From NCBI GenBank assembly GCA_900469965.1, contig UBZP01000017.1:462564-526563 (forward strand): a stretch of 64,000 nt of DNA. Reading direction: 5' to 3'. This DNA is from Hyphomicrobiales bacterium (GTDB lineage Bacteria; Pseudomonadota; Alphaproteobacteria; Rhizobiales; Rhizobiaceae). Shown here one piece after another: positions 53,688 through 62,678 of the stretch; the stretch's first letter is position 1; each line of letters begins with the position of its first letter. Below the pieces are notes generated by a model. The model searched no databases. It had not been told where the DNA came from and saw nothing but the letters and a program-made list of their open reading frames with translations. A program made the translations under genes and the position numbers.

Positions 53688-54887
53688 TTAGTTGAGATAT
53701 GGCTGCGCCTTGACCGGCAGGCGCCAGATCGTGAAATTCGGAACGGACGGGTTCTCGAAGTTCATGTCCTGATCCACCCAGAGGTGGAGATGGTTGGAAA
53801 TGACATGCAGGCTGCCGTCCGGCGCCCAGGCCAGCGTGTCGGGCCAGGACATCTCCGGATGATAGGCGACCTGCGACAGGCGGCGCGTCGCCGGATCCCA
53901 TTTGAGGACGCCGTTCAGCTGGAGTGCGGTCAGATAGACGTTGCCGTCCTTGTCCGCGGTCAGGCCGTCGGTGTTCGAGGGCAGCGTCACCTCTTCGCGG
54001 ATGGCGCCCTGCAGCTCCGCTTCGGAGACCTTCGGATCGCGCAGCAACGCGGTCGGCAGCGAGTAGAGCGTGTTGCCCGTCAGGTTGGTCCAGTAGAGCG
54101 TCTGCTTGTCGCCGGAGAGCGCGATGCCGTCGGCACCGGTGCGCATGCGGCCGTTCTTGAGCACCTGGCGGCCGTCGATGGCGAAGCTGAAGTTGGGCTC
54201 GTCGTTGGTGAACCTGGTGGCGTTCAGGACGCGGCGGGCGGTGTTGGTGTTCTTGTCGTAGACGATCAGGCCGCCGCAGAGCGGGTCGCTGAAGATGCCG
54301 CTGTCGGTGATGTAGGCAAAGCCCGAGGCGTTGTCGACGACGACGTCGTTCAAAAACGAGCAGGTCTTGTTCGACACCTCCGGCCCGAAGGCCAGTCGTT
54401 GGATTTCCTTGCCGGCCTTGATGTCCCAGAGGACGAGCTTCTCATCCTTCTCGCCCGAGGGGGCGCCGGCGACGTGGCCCTGGTCGAGGATCCACATGAC
54501 GTCGTTCTCGTCGATCTCGAAGCCGAGAACGGCCTTGAGGCCATCGGGGTTGCCGACGTCGTTCAGGGCTTGCGACGGAAATGGCTGGAGCGCGTAGCCG
54601 TCCCCGGCCTTGACGAGCTTCGAGACGGTCGCCGGGATGTCCGCGCCGCCCCAGCGGGCCGTCGTGACGTACATGTCGCCGGCCGAATCGAACTTCAGCC
54701 CCTGCACCAGCGCCTTGCCCTTCAGGGGGCTCGCGTCCCACCGCTTCTGGATGTCGGCGTCGCCGGCCTGATAGGTCAGCGCGTTCAGACGGACGACCGG
54801 CTCGGCCGATTGGTCCTGGGCGTGCAATGCGCCGGCGCCGGCGAGCATGCCGAGGACGACGGCTGTCGTCGCCTTAAGAATTGTCAT
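53688..54887 (-). CDS. Secreted major royal jelly/Yellow-family beta-propeller protein
   Basis: 399 aa. The ATG at 54887 has GGGAGGA at the right distance. Signal peptide MTILKATTAVVLGMLAGAGALHA. The body fits bacterial MRJP-related proteins: DNDVMWILDQG-type segment, CSFLNDVVVDNASGFAYITDSG, GADGIALSGDKQTLYWTNLTGNTLYSLP, SNTDGLTADKDGNVYLTA. Its role is likely a periplasmic lactonase-like or binding activity on the transported compound; the reaction is unknown. First gene after the GntR operator. Confidence 0.85.
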   Translation of the reverse strand: MTILKATTAVVLGMLAGAGALHAQDQSAEPVVRLNALTYQAGDADIQKRWDASPLKGKALVQGLKFDSAGDMYVTTARWGGADIPATVSKLVKAGDGYALQPFPSQALNDVGNPDGLKAVLGFEIDENDVMWILDQGHVAGAPSGEKDEKLVLWDIKAGKEIQRLAFGPEVSNKTCSFLNDVVVDNASGFAYITDSGIFSDPLCGGLIVYDKNTNTARRVLNATRFTNDEPNFSFAIDGRQVLKNGRMRTGADGIALSGDKQTLYWTNLTGNTLYSLPTALLRDPKVSEAELQGAIREEVTLPSNTDGLTADKDGNVYLTALQLNGVLKWDPATRRLSQVAYHPEMSWPDTLAWAPDGSLHVISNHLHLWVDQDMNFENPSVPNFTIWRLPVKAQPYLN

Positions 54888-54928
54888 GATATCCTCCCTC
54901 CCAAATGGCATCTTCCTCTATGGATGCC

Positions 54929-54971
54929 AAACTGCTACCTTAGACAGCAGATGAAACTAAGGTAGCAGTTT
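54929..54971. promoter_or_regulatory. Perfect 15-bp inverted repeat, probable GntR operator
   Basis: AAACTGCTACCTTAG (54929-54943) and its exact reverse complement CTAAGGTAGCAGTTT (54957-54971) are separated by 13 bases. It lies in the 109-bp gap between the catabolic cluster and the divergent GntR gene, where it could block both promoters. Confidence 0.8.
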
Positions 54972-54996
54972 CTTCACTGTTGTAAAGGGGTCCCTG

Positions 54997-55752
54997 ATGA
55001 AGTCCTTGGCCAAGCCGTCGCCACGCAAGACAGCCGCGACCGAGAACACCGAAAAGAGAACGACGCGGCTCACCCGCCCTGCCCTCCTGGTCGACGAGGT
55101 CGTGCGCGCCATCCGCGACATGATCGTCGAAGGCCGGGTGCTGCCGGGCGAGCGGCTGTCGGAGAACGTGCTGGCCGCCGAACTCGGCGTATCGACGACG
55201 CCGGTGCGCGAGGCGATCGCGCTGCTGCGCCGCGAGGGGCTCGTGACGGTGCAGCCGCAATCGGGAACCTACGTTTTCGAGTTGCAGCCGGGCGAGCTCA
55301 ACCAGCTCTGCGAGCTGCGGTTCGCGCTGGAGCCGGCAGCCGTCCAGCTCGCGCTCGACAAGCCCGGATCGAAGCTCGGCGACGAGCTTGCGGCGATTGT
55401 CGAGAAGATGGAGCGCGCGCAGGCGGAAAAGCGGACGAAGGACTACCTGGCGCTCGACACCGCCTTCCACGACGCGATCATCGCGGCGTCAGGAAATCCT
55501 TACATAACAAACGCCTACGCCCTGATCGGCGCCAAGATGGCGGCGCTGCGCAACCGCCTCGGCGACGATCCGCACCACATGGAGAAATCGATGCGGGAGC
55601 ATGTGGAGATCGTCAGCGCGATCCGCGAGAAGGACCTTTCCCGCGCCGCCAACATCCTCGTGCGGCACATCGCCCGCAAGGAAGGCTCCTATTGGGAGCA
55701 CCTCGACCCGGACCAGGCCTCGTCCTTCGTCAGTCCGGCTCGCGCCGACTGA
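54997..55752 (+). CDS. GntR-family (FCD) transcriptional regulator
   Basis: 251 aa. Winged HTH at about 25-90 (VVRAIRDMIVEGRVLPGERLSENVLAAELGVSTTPVREAIALLRREGLV), then an FCD effector domain with metal-ligand residues in DTAFHDAIIAASGN, HHMEKSMREHVEIV and HIARKE. The Lys-rich N-terminal tail is longer than usual. It is divergent from the TRAP/hydroxyacid cluster and probably represses it until a pathway acid binds. Confidence 0.92.
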   Translation: MKSLAKPSPRKTAATENTEKRTTRLTRPALLVDEVVRAIRDMIVEGRVLPGERLSENVLAAELGVSTTPVREAIALLRREGLVTVQPQSGTYVFELQPGELNQLCELRFALEPAAVQLALDKPGSKLGDELAAIVEKMERAQAEKRTKDYLALDTAFHDAIIAASGNPYITNAYALIGAKMAALRNRLGDDPHHMEKSMREHVEIVSAIREKDLSRAANILVRHIARKEGSYWEHLDPDQASSFVSPARAD

Positions 55753-55967
55753 ACCCTCCGGGCGGCGGTGCGCCGGCTTGATCCGGGCACCGCTGCCGCC
55801 GCATTCGTCCCGTCTTCCGGCGACCGAACGCCGCTTGCGCCTTTAAAGGCTGGTGCCGGGACGATAAGGCTCTATCCTTGGCAGTCACGCGACCGGCGGA
55901 ATCGCGGCCCGTGCCCGCCGGGAGGAGGCGGCTGCAGGCGGCCGGCGCGCAGACAGAGGAGGAAACG

Positions 55968-56450
55968 ATGCCAGAGGCTCCCAGGCCCCATCCCCGCGGC
56001 GGACTGTACTTTGAGGATTTCGTCGTCGGCACGACCATTGCCCACCGGCTGACGCGCACGGTCACCCAGATGGACAACATGCTGTTTTCCAACATGACCC
56101 TGAACCCGCAGCCGCTGCATATCGACGCGCATTTCTGCGCCACGGAAACCGAATGGGGAAAGCCGCTCGTCAATTCGCTGTTCACGCTCGGCCTGATGAT
56201 CGGTATCTCCGTCAACGACACCACCGTCGGCACCACCATCGCCAATCTCGGCATGACGGACGTAAAATTTCCGGCCCCGCTGTTCGAGGGGGATACGGTT
56301 AACGTCGCGACCGAGATCGCCGGCAAGCGCGAGTCCAAGTCGCGCCCCGATGCGGGTATCGTCGAGTTCCTGCACCGAGCCTACAAGCAGGACGGCACGC
56401 TGGTCTGCGAGTGCCGCCGCCAGGCCTTCATGCTGAAGAGGACCAGGTGA
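55968..56450 (+). CDS. MaoC-like hot-dog dehydratase
   Basis: 160 aa from the ATG at 55968, preceded by GAGGAGGAAA; the frame is open upstream but without an RBS. GGLYFEDFVVGTTIAHRLTRTVTQ and NPQPLHIDAHFC contain the hydratase Asp/His region, here with Asn-Pro-Gln-Pro-Leu-His-Ile-Asp. Probably hydrates or dehydrates a short acyl-CoA such as mesaconyl-CoA. Its stop overlaps the start of a CitE-like lyase gene, which would cleave the product. Confidence 0.87.
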   Translation: MPEAPRPHPRGGLYFEDFVVGTTIAHRLTRTVTQMDNMLFSNMTLNPQPLHIDAHFCATETEWGKPLVNSLFTLGLMIGISVNDTTVGTTIANLGMTDVKFPAPLFEGDTVNVATEIAGKRESKSRPDAGIVEFLHRAYKQDGTLVCECRRQAFMLKRTR

Positions 56451-57319
56451 TGCGTTCGCTCCTGTTCGTTCCCGGCGACAGCGTCAGAAAGCTGGAGAAG
56501 GCTCTCGCCTCGCAAGCCGATGCCCTGCTGATCGACCTGGAGGATTCCGTGTCGCTCGGGGCCAAGGACGAGGCCCGGGCGATCACCGCGGCGTTCCTGC
56601 AGGAGCATGTCACGAGCCACGGCAGGCCGCGGCTCTTTGTGCGTGTCAACGGGTTGCAGACCGGCCTCATCGATGCCGATCTCGACCGGATCATGCCGGC
56701 GGTACCCGATGGCGTCGTGCTGCCGAAGGCGGTCGGCGGCACGGATGTGGCCCAGCTCGCGGCCCGGCTTTCGATGCGCGAGGAAGGCGCCGGCCTGGCG
56801 GGGACGCGGATCCTTGCGATCGCAACGGAAAATGCCGCGGGCGTCTTCGCTCTCGGCACCTTTGCCGGCTGCAGCGATCGCCTGGTCGGCCTTGCCTGGG
56901 GCGGCGAGGACCTTTCGGCGGACATCGGTGCCGCGTCCAATCGCACCGACAGCGGCGCCTATGCCGATCCCTACCTGCTGGCGCGGACGCTGACGCTGCT
57001 GGGCGCTGCGTCGGCGGGCGTCGCTGCCATCGATGCGGTCTATACGAATTTCCGCGACATGCAGGGTCTGGACGCGGAATGCCGGGAGGCGCGACGCGAC
57101 GGCTTCGTCGGCAAAATGGCGATCCATCCGGCGCAGGTCCCGATCATCAATGCCGCCTTCGCGCCGACGCCCGAGGAGATCGCCAGGGCCAGGGCCGTCG
57201 TCGCAGCGTTTGCCGACAACCCGGGCGCCGGCGTGGTCGGCGTCGACGGCGAGATGCTCGATCGGCCGCATCTGTTGCGGGCCGAGCGGCTGCTCGCCCG
57301 CGCCGGCGAGGGGAACTGA
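56450..57319 (+). CDS. CitE/HpcH-like CoA-ester lyase
   Basis: 289-aa TIM-barrel lyase. RSLLFVPGDSVRKLEKA, the LIDLEDSVSLGAKDEAR metal-site motif, RVNGLQTG, IATENAAGVFALG and the KMAIHPAQVPIINAAF segment are canonical. Likely cleaves a malyl- or citramalyl-type CoA into acetyl-CoA plus a keto acid. It starts within the MaoC stop codon (TGATG), so the two act together. Confidence 0.9.
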   Translation: MRSLLFVPGDSVRKLEKALASQADALLIDLEDSVSLGAKDEARAITAAFLQEHVTSHGRPRLFVRVNGLQTGLIDADLDRIMPAVPDGVVLPKAVGGTDVAQLAARLSMREEGAGLAGTRILAIATENAAGVFALGTFAGCSDRLVGLAWGGEDLSADIGAASNRTDSGAYADPYLLARTLTLLGAASAGVAAIDAVYTNFRDMQGLDAECREARRDGFVGKMAIHPAQVPIINAAFAPTPEEIARARAVVAAFADNPGAGVVGVDGEMLDRPHLLRAERLLARAGEGN

Positions 57320-57385
57320 GCGGACGGTGCGCCGTGGCGGCAGGCGGGGTCGTGCCCCTCCCCCTGCCCCACCCCTGCGCCGCCT

Positions 57386-57799
57386 TCAACGTGCGAAGAC
57401 GCTGTCGAAATCCTTGAATCCCTTGACCTCGATCGGGTTACCGCTCGGGTCGAAGAAGAACATCGTCCGCTGCTCGCCCGGCTCGCCCTCGAAACGCACG
57501 ACCGGGGGGATGTCGAAGGCGATGCCGCCCGCTTCGAGCCGCGCGGCCAGGGCGAACCAGTCGTCGAGCGGCAGGACGACGCCGAGATGCGGCATCATCA
57601 CCATGTGGTCGCCGACCCTGCCCGTGCGGGTCACTTCGAAGGGCTTGCCGAGATGCAGCGAGATCTGGTGGCCGAAGAAATCGAAATCGACCCAGGTGTC
57701 GGTCGAGCGGCCCTCGGCGCAACCGAGGACACCGCCATAGAAGCGGCGCGCCTCGTCGAGATCGGTGACGTGGTAGGCGAGATGGAAGAGTGAGCGCAT
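57386..57799 (-). CDS. VOC-family metalloprotein
   Basis: 137 aa from the ATG at 57799, preceded by AAGGAG. Two VOC half-modules: LFHLAYHVTDLDEARRFYGGVLG with metal-ligand His, and a C-terminal FFFDPSGNPIEVKGF with the Glu ligand. Glyoxalase- or dioxygenase-like; the reaction is unknown. It is convergent with the CitE-like gene. Confidence 0.85.
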   Translation of the reverse strand: MRSLFHLAYHVTDLDEARRFYGGVLGCAEGRSTDTWVDFDFFGHQISLHLGKPFEVTRTGRVGDHMVMMPHLGVVLPLDDWFALAARLEAGGIAFDIPPVVRFEGEPGEQRTMFFFDPSGNPIEVKGFKDFDSVFAR

Positions 57800-57872
57800 C
57801 GGTTCTCCTTGATGCCTGTCTGCGAGGACGAGTTCAGCATGGGCGCGGCCGCCTGCCGCCCCCGGCGGATTC

Positions 57873-58829
57873 TCACGAAGGCGTTGCGACCGGAGGTTTC
57901 TCCGCAATGCCGGCGAGGGCGTCTGCGAGCGCACGCCGTCCGTCGATCAGCAGGTCTTCGGCCTCCGCCTGCGAGATCGCGGCGAAACGGATCGGGCGCC
58001 CGCTCGGCGTCTGCGCCAGCCGCGGCAGATCGATCGAGGCGACGGTGGCGATCTTCGGATAGCCACCCGTCGTCTGGCGGTCCGCCATCAGCACGATCGG
58101 CCGGCCGGAGGCGGGCACCTGGATGGAACCCGCCACGGTGCCGTCGGAGACGATGTCGTGGCCGCCCGCCGCGTGCAGCCGCGGCCCGTCCAGCACCTGC
58201 CCCATGCGGTCCCGGCTGGGGGAGACGATGAAGGGCTCCTCCAGAAAGTCCCGCCAGGCCGCCGCGTCGAACCGGTCGTCCTGCGGGCCCGGGACGACGC
58301 GGATCGGACCACGGACCTGCTGCCAGAACCGGCGGAATGCCAGAAGTGGCCCGGCCCCGGCCCGGCCCAGCGGCAAGCGATCGTCCGCAGCCAGGCGGCG
58401 GCCGTCCAGGCCGCCGAGCCCGGAGCGAAGATGGGTCGCCCTCGCCCCCAGCACCGGCGGCGTAACGATGCCGCCGGAGAAGGCGAGATAGCCCCACACC
58501 GCATCCCGCATCGCGCCGATCGCCAGCCTCTGCCCCGGCAGGAGGTGGTGGCTTTCCCAGGGGAATGCGGCCACGCCGTCGATCCGGATGTCGACCGCGC
58601 CGCCGGTGACGGCGAACCGGACGGGCTCCGACACCTCGAAGACGCCGCCGGTGCCGGCGAATTCGAGAACGGCGCAATCGGCACCGTTGCCGACCAGCGC
58701 ATTGGCAAGATCCATGGACGGGCCATCCATCGGACCCGACCCGGACACGCCGGCATGCAGCAGGCCCTTGCGGCCGCGATCCTGCACCGTGACCATCGGA
58801 CCGACCTGTCTGACCAGAAGCTCGGTCAT
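57873..58829 (-). CDS. pxpC: 5-oxoprolinase subunit C (biotin-dependent carboxyltransferase family)
   Basis: 318 aa from the ATG at 58829, which overlaps the pxpB stop by four bases. CT_A_B (KipA) domain: VRQVGPMVTVQDRGRKGLLHAGVSGSGPMD, NPLVG-type dimer region ANALVGNGADCAVLE and the C-terminal LMADRQTTGGYPKIATV motif. With PxpA and PxpB it hydrolyses 5-oxoproline (pyroglutamate) using ATP. Confidence 0.92.
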   Translation of the reverse strand: MTELLVRQVGPMVTVQDRGRKGLLHAGVSGSGPMDGPSMDLANALVGNGADCAVLEFAGTGGVFEVSEPVRFAVTGGAVDIRIDGVAAFPWESHHLLPGQRLAIGAMRDAVWGYLAFSGGIVTPPVLGARATHLRSGLGGLDGRRLAADDRLPLGRAGAGPLLAFRRFWQQVRGPIRVVPGPQDDRFDAAAWRDFLEEPFIVSPSRDRMGQVLDGPRLHAAGGHDIVSDGTVAGSIQVPASGRPIVLMADRQTTGGYPKIATVASIDLPRLAQTPSGRPIRFAAISQAEAEDLLIDGRRALADALAGIAEKPPVATPS

Positions 58830-59551
58830 GCGGGCTCGGGCTCCACCCCCGTCAAGCCGGCCGCACTGGCAGCATCGAGCTCGGCCGCCTCGTCGGGGCC
58901 GATCGGTCGAAAGCACACGCGGTCGCCGGCATGGAGCAGGAAGGGCTCGCTGCGCGACGGATCGAACAGCCTCAGGGGCGTGCGGCCGATGTAGCGCCAG
59001 CCGCTGGGGCCGGGGACGGAATTGATGCTGGCCTGCCTGCCGCCGATGCCGATCGCGCCGGCCTCGACCCGCTGGCGCGGCGTGGCGAGCCGCGGCGTGT
59101 GCAAGATCTCCGGCAGCCCGCCGAGATAGGCAAAGCCCGGTGCGAAGCCGATCATGTAGACCCGGTACTCGGCATCGGTGTGGATCGCCACGAGCTCTTC
59201 CGCGCTCAGGCCCTTCATGTCGGCGAGTTCGTCGAGATCGAGGCCCACTTCGCCGCCGTAGACGACCGGGACGACGAAGCGTCGGCCGGCCCGGCGGCCG
59301 GGTGTCGCTGCCCGCAGCCGTGCCTCCAGTTCCGGTTTGAGCGCCTGCGCGCGTCGGACGGCGGGATCGTAGAGGACGAGTAGCGAACGATAGGTCGGCA
59401 CGGTCTCGAGGACGGCATCGATCGGCCGTTCGGCCAGATCCGCGGCCAGCGCGACGACGCGGGCATTGACGTCCTCGTCGATCCCGTCCGACAGCTCGAT
59501 CGACAGGGCGCTGTCGCCGCAGGCGACGATGCGGGGATACGTCACGGGCAT
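58826..59551 (-). CDS. pxpB: 5-oxoprolinase subunit B
   Basis: 241 aa from the ATG at 59551 (AAGGA upstream); the ATG at 59575 would add eight residues but has no spaced RBS. CT_C_D (KipI) domain: IVACGDSALSIELSD, VVPVVYGGEVGLDLDELA, YMIGFAPGFAYLGGLP and TPRQRVEAGAIGIGGRQ, all canonical. It is coupled to pxpC and divergent from pxpA. Confidence 0.92.
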   Translation of the reverse strand: MPVTYPRIVACGDSALSIELSDGIDEDVNARVVALAADLAERPIDAVLETVPTYRSLLVLYDPAVRRAQALKPELEARLRAATPGRRAGRRFVVPVVYGGEVGLDLDELADMKGLSAEELVAIHTDAEYRVYMIGFAPGFAYLGGLPEILHTPRLATPRQRVEAGAIGIGGRQASINSVPGPSGWRYIGRTPLRLFDPSRSEPFLLHAGDRVCFRPIGPDEAAELDAASAAGLTGVEPEPA

Positions 59552-59771
59552 CGCATCATGCGTCCTTCGATTCATCCTTGCCCCGGGGGCCGTTCCACGT
59601 CATTTCTTTTCCCAGGCCGGCGCTGCACCGCATCCGGACGGACTTGGCAATTCAGGACACCAACTGTATGCGAACACTGAGGGATCATATGGGTGGAGTC
59701 CAGTGCATGCAACACGTGAGGGCAAGCCGCCCGGGCGCAGCGCCCGCCCTGAGCAGAGACACTGTGAGAGC
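59552..59771. promoter_or_regulatory. Divergent pxpB/pxpA promoter region
   Basis: A 220-bp gap with no gene. It splits the oxoprolinase genes into two divergent units, so a shared operator is expected here; no clear inverted repeat was found. Confidence 0.4.
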
Positions 59772-60548
59772 ATGACGAGCATCGATCTGAACTGCGACAT
59801 GGGGGAGAGCTTCGGCGCCTACAGGATCGGCGACGACGCGGCGATGATGGACCTCATCACCAGCGCCAACATCGCCTGCGGCTTCCATGCCGGCGATCCG
59901 GTCGTCATGCGCGACACGATTCTGGCCGCCAAGGCGCGCGGCGTGTCGATCGGCGCGCATCCCTCGTTCATGGATCTCTACGGGTTCGGGCGCCGGCGCA
60001 TTTCCGGCGAACGGCCGGAGGATATCGAGGCCCAGTTGATCTACCAGATCGCGGCGATCCAGGGCATGGCGGCTGCGGCCGGCTGGCCGATCACCCACGT
60101 CAAGACACACGGGGCGCTCGCGAACATGGCCGCCGAGGATGCCGAACTCGCCGCCGTCTGCGCCAGGGCGATCAAGGCCGTGGATCCCGGGCTGGTCCTC
60201 GTCGCACTTCCCTATTCGCAGGCGATGCGGGCGGCCGAGGCGGCCGGCCTGTCCGTGGCCTGCGAGGTCTATGCGGACAGGCGCTACGACGACAACGGCA
60301 TGCTGGCCTCCCGGCAGGCGGAGGGTGCGGTCATCCACGACCTTCGCCAGAGCGTCGACCAGGTGCTGTCCATGGTGGTTGGAGGGCGCATTCCGACGAT
60401 CGGCGGCAAGCAGCTGCCGGTGGAGGCTGCGACCGTCTGTATCCATGGCGACACGCCGGGCGCCGTCGGCGTGGCTCGCGCCCTGCGGCAGGCCCTCGCC
60501 GCGGAGGGGATCGAGTTCGCCGCGTTCAAGAAGCCCCATCTCCAGTAG
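59772..60548 (+). CDS. pxpA: 5-oxoprolinase subunit A (LamB/YcsF family)
   Basis: 258 aa from the ATG at 59772. SIDLNCDMGESFGAYRIGDDAAMMD, ITSANIACGFHAGDP, SIGAHPSFMDLYGFGRR and KTHGALANMAAED are LamB/YcsF hallmarks; the closing HGDTPGAVGVARALR is typical. It forms the ATP-dependent oxoprolinase with PxpBC. The next gene is 12 bases downstream. Confidence 0.94.
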   Translation: MTSIDLNCDMGESFGAYRIGDDAAMMDLITSANIACGFHAGDPVVMRDTILAAKARGVSIGAHPSFMDLYGFGRRRISGERPEDIEAQLIYQIAAIQGMAAAAGWPITHVKTHGALANMAAEDAELAAVCARAIKAVDPGLVLVALPYSQAMRAAEAAGLSVACEVYADRRYDDNGMLASRQAEGAVIHDLRQSVDQVLSMVVGGRIPTIGGKQLPVEAATVCIHGDTPGAVGVARALRQALAAEGIEFAAFKKPHLQ

Positions 60549-60559
60549 AGGACATCCTT

Positions 60560-61414
60560 TTGACCCGTATCGTCTACCTGAACGGCGCCTGGTTACCCGA
60601 GGCAGACGCCAAGGTCTCCGTCTTTGACCGCGGCTTCCTATTTGCCGATGCGATCTACGAGGTGACGGCGGTGATCGGCGGCAGGCTCATCGAGTATGCC
60701 GGCCACGCCGCCCGCCTGCAGAGGTCCCTGGCCGAACTCGCCATGCAACTCCCCCTGTCCCCGGAGGAGCTTTTGGCCGTCCATCGCGACATCGTCCGGC
60801 GCAACGACCTGCGGGAGGGCCTGATCTATCTGCAGGTCTCGCGCGGGGCTGCCGACCGCGACTTCTCCTATCCGAAGGACGCGGTCCCGACGGTCGTCCT
60901 GTTCACCCAGGCCAAGCCGGTTCTCGACAATCCACGGGCAAAGACCGGAATATCGGTGGTGACGCAGCCCGATCTCCGCTGGGCGCGCCGGGACATCAAG
61001 ACGGTGCAGCTGGTCTATCCCTCCATGGCCAAGATGGAGGCCGCACGGCTCGGAGCCGACGATGCCTGGCTGGTCGAGGACGGCTTCGTCACCGAGGCGA
61101 CATCCGCAACCGCCCATATCGTGACGCGGGACGGTACGCTGGTCACCCGGGAGCTGTCGAACGCGATCCTGCACGGCATCACCCGCGCGAGCACGCTGGA
61201 AATCGCGCGGGGGGCCGGCATTCCCGTCGACGTGCGCCCGTTCACGCCGGAAGAGGCCCTGGGCGCGGCGGAGGCCTTCATCACCTCGGCGACGAGTTTC
61301 GTGCTGCCGGTGACGCAGATCGACGGCCGGCCGGTCGGCAATGGCGTTCCGGGCCCGGTGACGGCGCGGCTGCGCGAACTCTACATCGCCGAAAAGCTCG
61401 CCAGCGCCATCTGA
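60560..61414 (+). CDS. D-amino-acid transaminase-like class IV aminotransferase
   Basis: 284-aa PLP enzyme. TTG start at 60560 preceded by AGAGGA. VYLNGAWLPEADAKVSVFDRGFLFADAIYE matches D-amino acid transaminase; the PLP Lys is in RRDIKTVQLVYPSMAKMEA and the cofactor motif VTEATSATAHIV follows. Co-transcribed with pxpA, so it may use or form D-glutamate from D-oxoproline handling; a branched-chain transaminase is less likely. Confidence 0.88.
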   Translation: MTRIVYLNGAWLPEADAKVSVFDRGFLFADAIYEVTAVIGGRLIEYAGHAARLQRSLAELAMQLPLSPEELLAVHRDIVRRNDLREGLIYLQVSRGAADRDFSYPKDAVPTVVLFTQAKPVLDNPRAKTGISVVTQPDLRWARRDIKTVQLVYPSMAKMEAARLGADDAWLVEDGFVTEATSATAHIVTRDGTLVTRELSNAILHGITRASTLEIARGAGIPVDVRPFTPEEALGAAEAFITSATSFVLPVTQIDGRPVGNGVPGPVTARLRELYIAEKLASAI

Positions 61415-61617
61415 AACTGCGACAGAGGCGCGTCCGGCGGCGCCTCGGGGCGGCGGGCGGGGCGGAATGGCCAAGCGGCGAACGCTCGGAAGAGCCGGTG
61501 CCTGTGCCTTGCATGGATTGCGGGGGTGCGGCCCTGCCGGGCCGCCCGCTTTCTTTCCTGTTGTCTCACGACCCACCGTGCGATAGCGGACGGCGTCCTC
61601 TCCTTTTCGAAGCCATC

Positions 61618-62544
61618 ATGTTCCTGTCCGAGATCCTCGCCATTTCCGCCGCCGCCTGCATTGCGCTGAGCGGCATGATCATCGGCGAACTCGCCGGTCG
61701 GGTGCCGCTGCTCGTCTTGACGCGCTGGCAGATGGTCGCAAGCTTCCTGATGACGGGCGCCGCTTCGCTCGCCGTCGGAGGGTGGTCGACGATCGCGCCG
61801 TGGCAGGCGGGTGCGCTGGCGCTGTCGAGCCTGTTCGGGATCATCATCGCGAGCACCACCTATTTCGCCGCGATCTTCATCGCCGGGCCGCGCCAGACCG
61901 CGCTGCTGTTTTCGCTGACCGCACCGTTCGCCTTGTTATCCGGCTACCTTTGGCTCGGCGAGACGGTGTCGGTCCAGCAGGGCTTCGGCATCGCGCTCGT
62001 GCTTGCGGGCGTCCTGCTGGCGATCGGCGCCGGCAAGCCGCGCCAGGACGGCAGGCGTCATGGGGGCGCGGGCGGGGCTTCGCCGCCCGGCCGGCTTGCA
62101 GCCCTCGGGGTCGCGCTCGGCGTGATCACCGCGCTTGGCCAGGCGCTCGGCAGCCTGGCCGCACGACCGGCGATGGCGGCCGGCGCCGAGCCGTTCACCG
62201 CCATGGCGATCCGGTCCGGCATCGCGGCCCTCTTCTTCGTGGCACTCCTGCCGCTCGGCGTCCCCGGGACGCGGAGCGCCGTCGTCCTGCCCATGCGCAC
62301 GCGCCTGCTTGCGATTGCTTCCGCCTTCTTCGGCACCGGCCTCGGCATGTCGCTGCTGATGGCGGCGCTCGCACACGGCAATGTCGGCATCGTCTCGACG
62401 CTGTCGTCACTGACGCCGGTCCTGATCCTGCCGATGGTCTGGGCGCGGACGGGTCATGCCCCGCCCGCCTCCGCCTGGGCCGGCGCGCTTCTGGCCGTCG
62501 CCGGCACCGCGCTGATCAGCCTGCAGATCGGCCAGGCGCCCTGA
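61618..62544 (+). CDS. EamA/DMT-family transporter
   Basis: 308-aa inner-membrane protein with ten predicted segments in two EamA halves. The first half ends FALLSGYLWLGETVSVQQGFGIALVLAGVLL and the second ends LSSLTPVLILPMVWARTG...AGALLAVAGTALI. Chosen ATG is 61618; an ORF extending upstream has no coding character. It follows the transaminase by about 200 bases and may export an amino acid or metabolite. Confidence 0.88.
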   Translation: MFLSEILAISAAACIALSGMIIGELAGRVPLLVLTRWQMVASFLMTGAASLAVGGWSTIAPWQAGALALSSLFGIIIASTTYFAAIFIAGPRQTALLFSLTAPFALLSGYLWLGETVSVQQGFGIALVLAGVLLAIGAGKPRQDGRRHGGAGGASPPGRLAALGVALGVITALGQALGSLAARPAMAAGAEPFTAMAIRSGIAALFFVALLPLGVPGTRSAVVLPMRTRLLAIASAFFGTGLGMSLLMAALAHGNVGIVSTLSSLTPVLILPMVWARTGHAPPASAWAGALLAVAGTALISLQIGQAP

Positions 62545-62644
62545 AAACGCCCGGTCCGGAGCAAGATTGTGTGCCTTTTGCGCAAGCAAGCCGGTGATAT
62601 CCGGCAGGCTGCATCTTTCCATTCCGGCCGCAACCCGTTAATGG

Positions 62645-62662
62645 CTGTCACAAAACTGTCAT
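62645..62662 (+). promoter_or_regulatory. Pho box (PhoB-binding site) upstream of DUF47-pit
   Basis: CTGTCAC-AAAA-CTGTCAT fits the two 7-mer direct repeats and AT spacer of the PhoB consensus with only one deviation. It ends 16 bases before the GTG start, too near for ordinary activation, which suggests PhoB represses here. Confidence 0.85.
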
Positions 62663-62678
62663 ACATGGGAAAACGATC

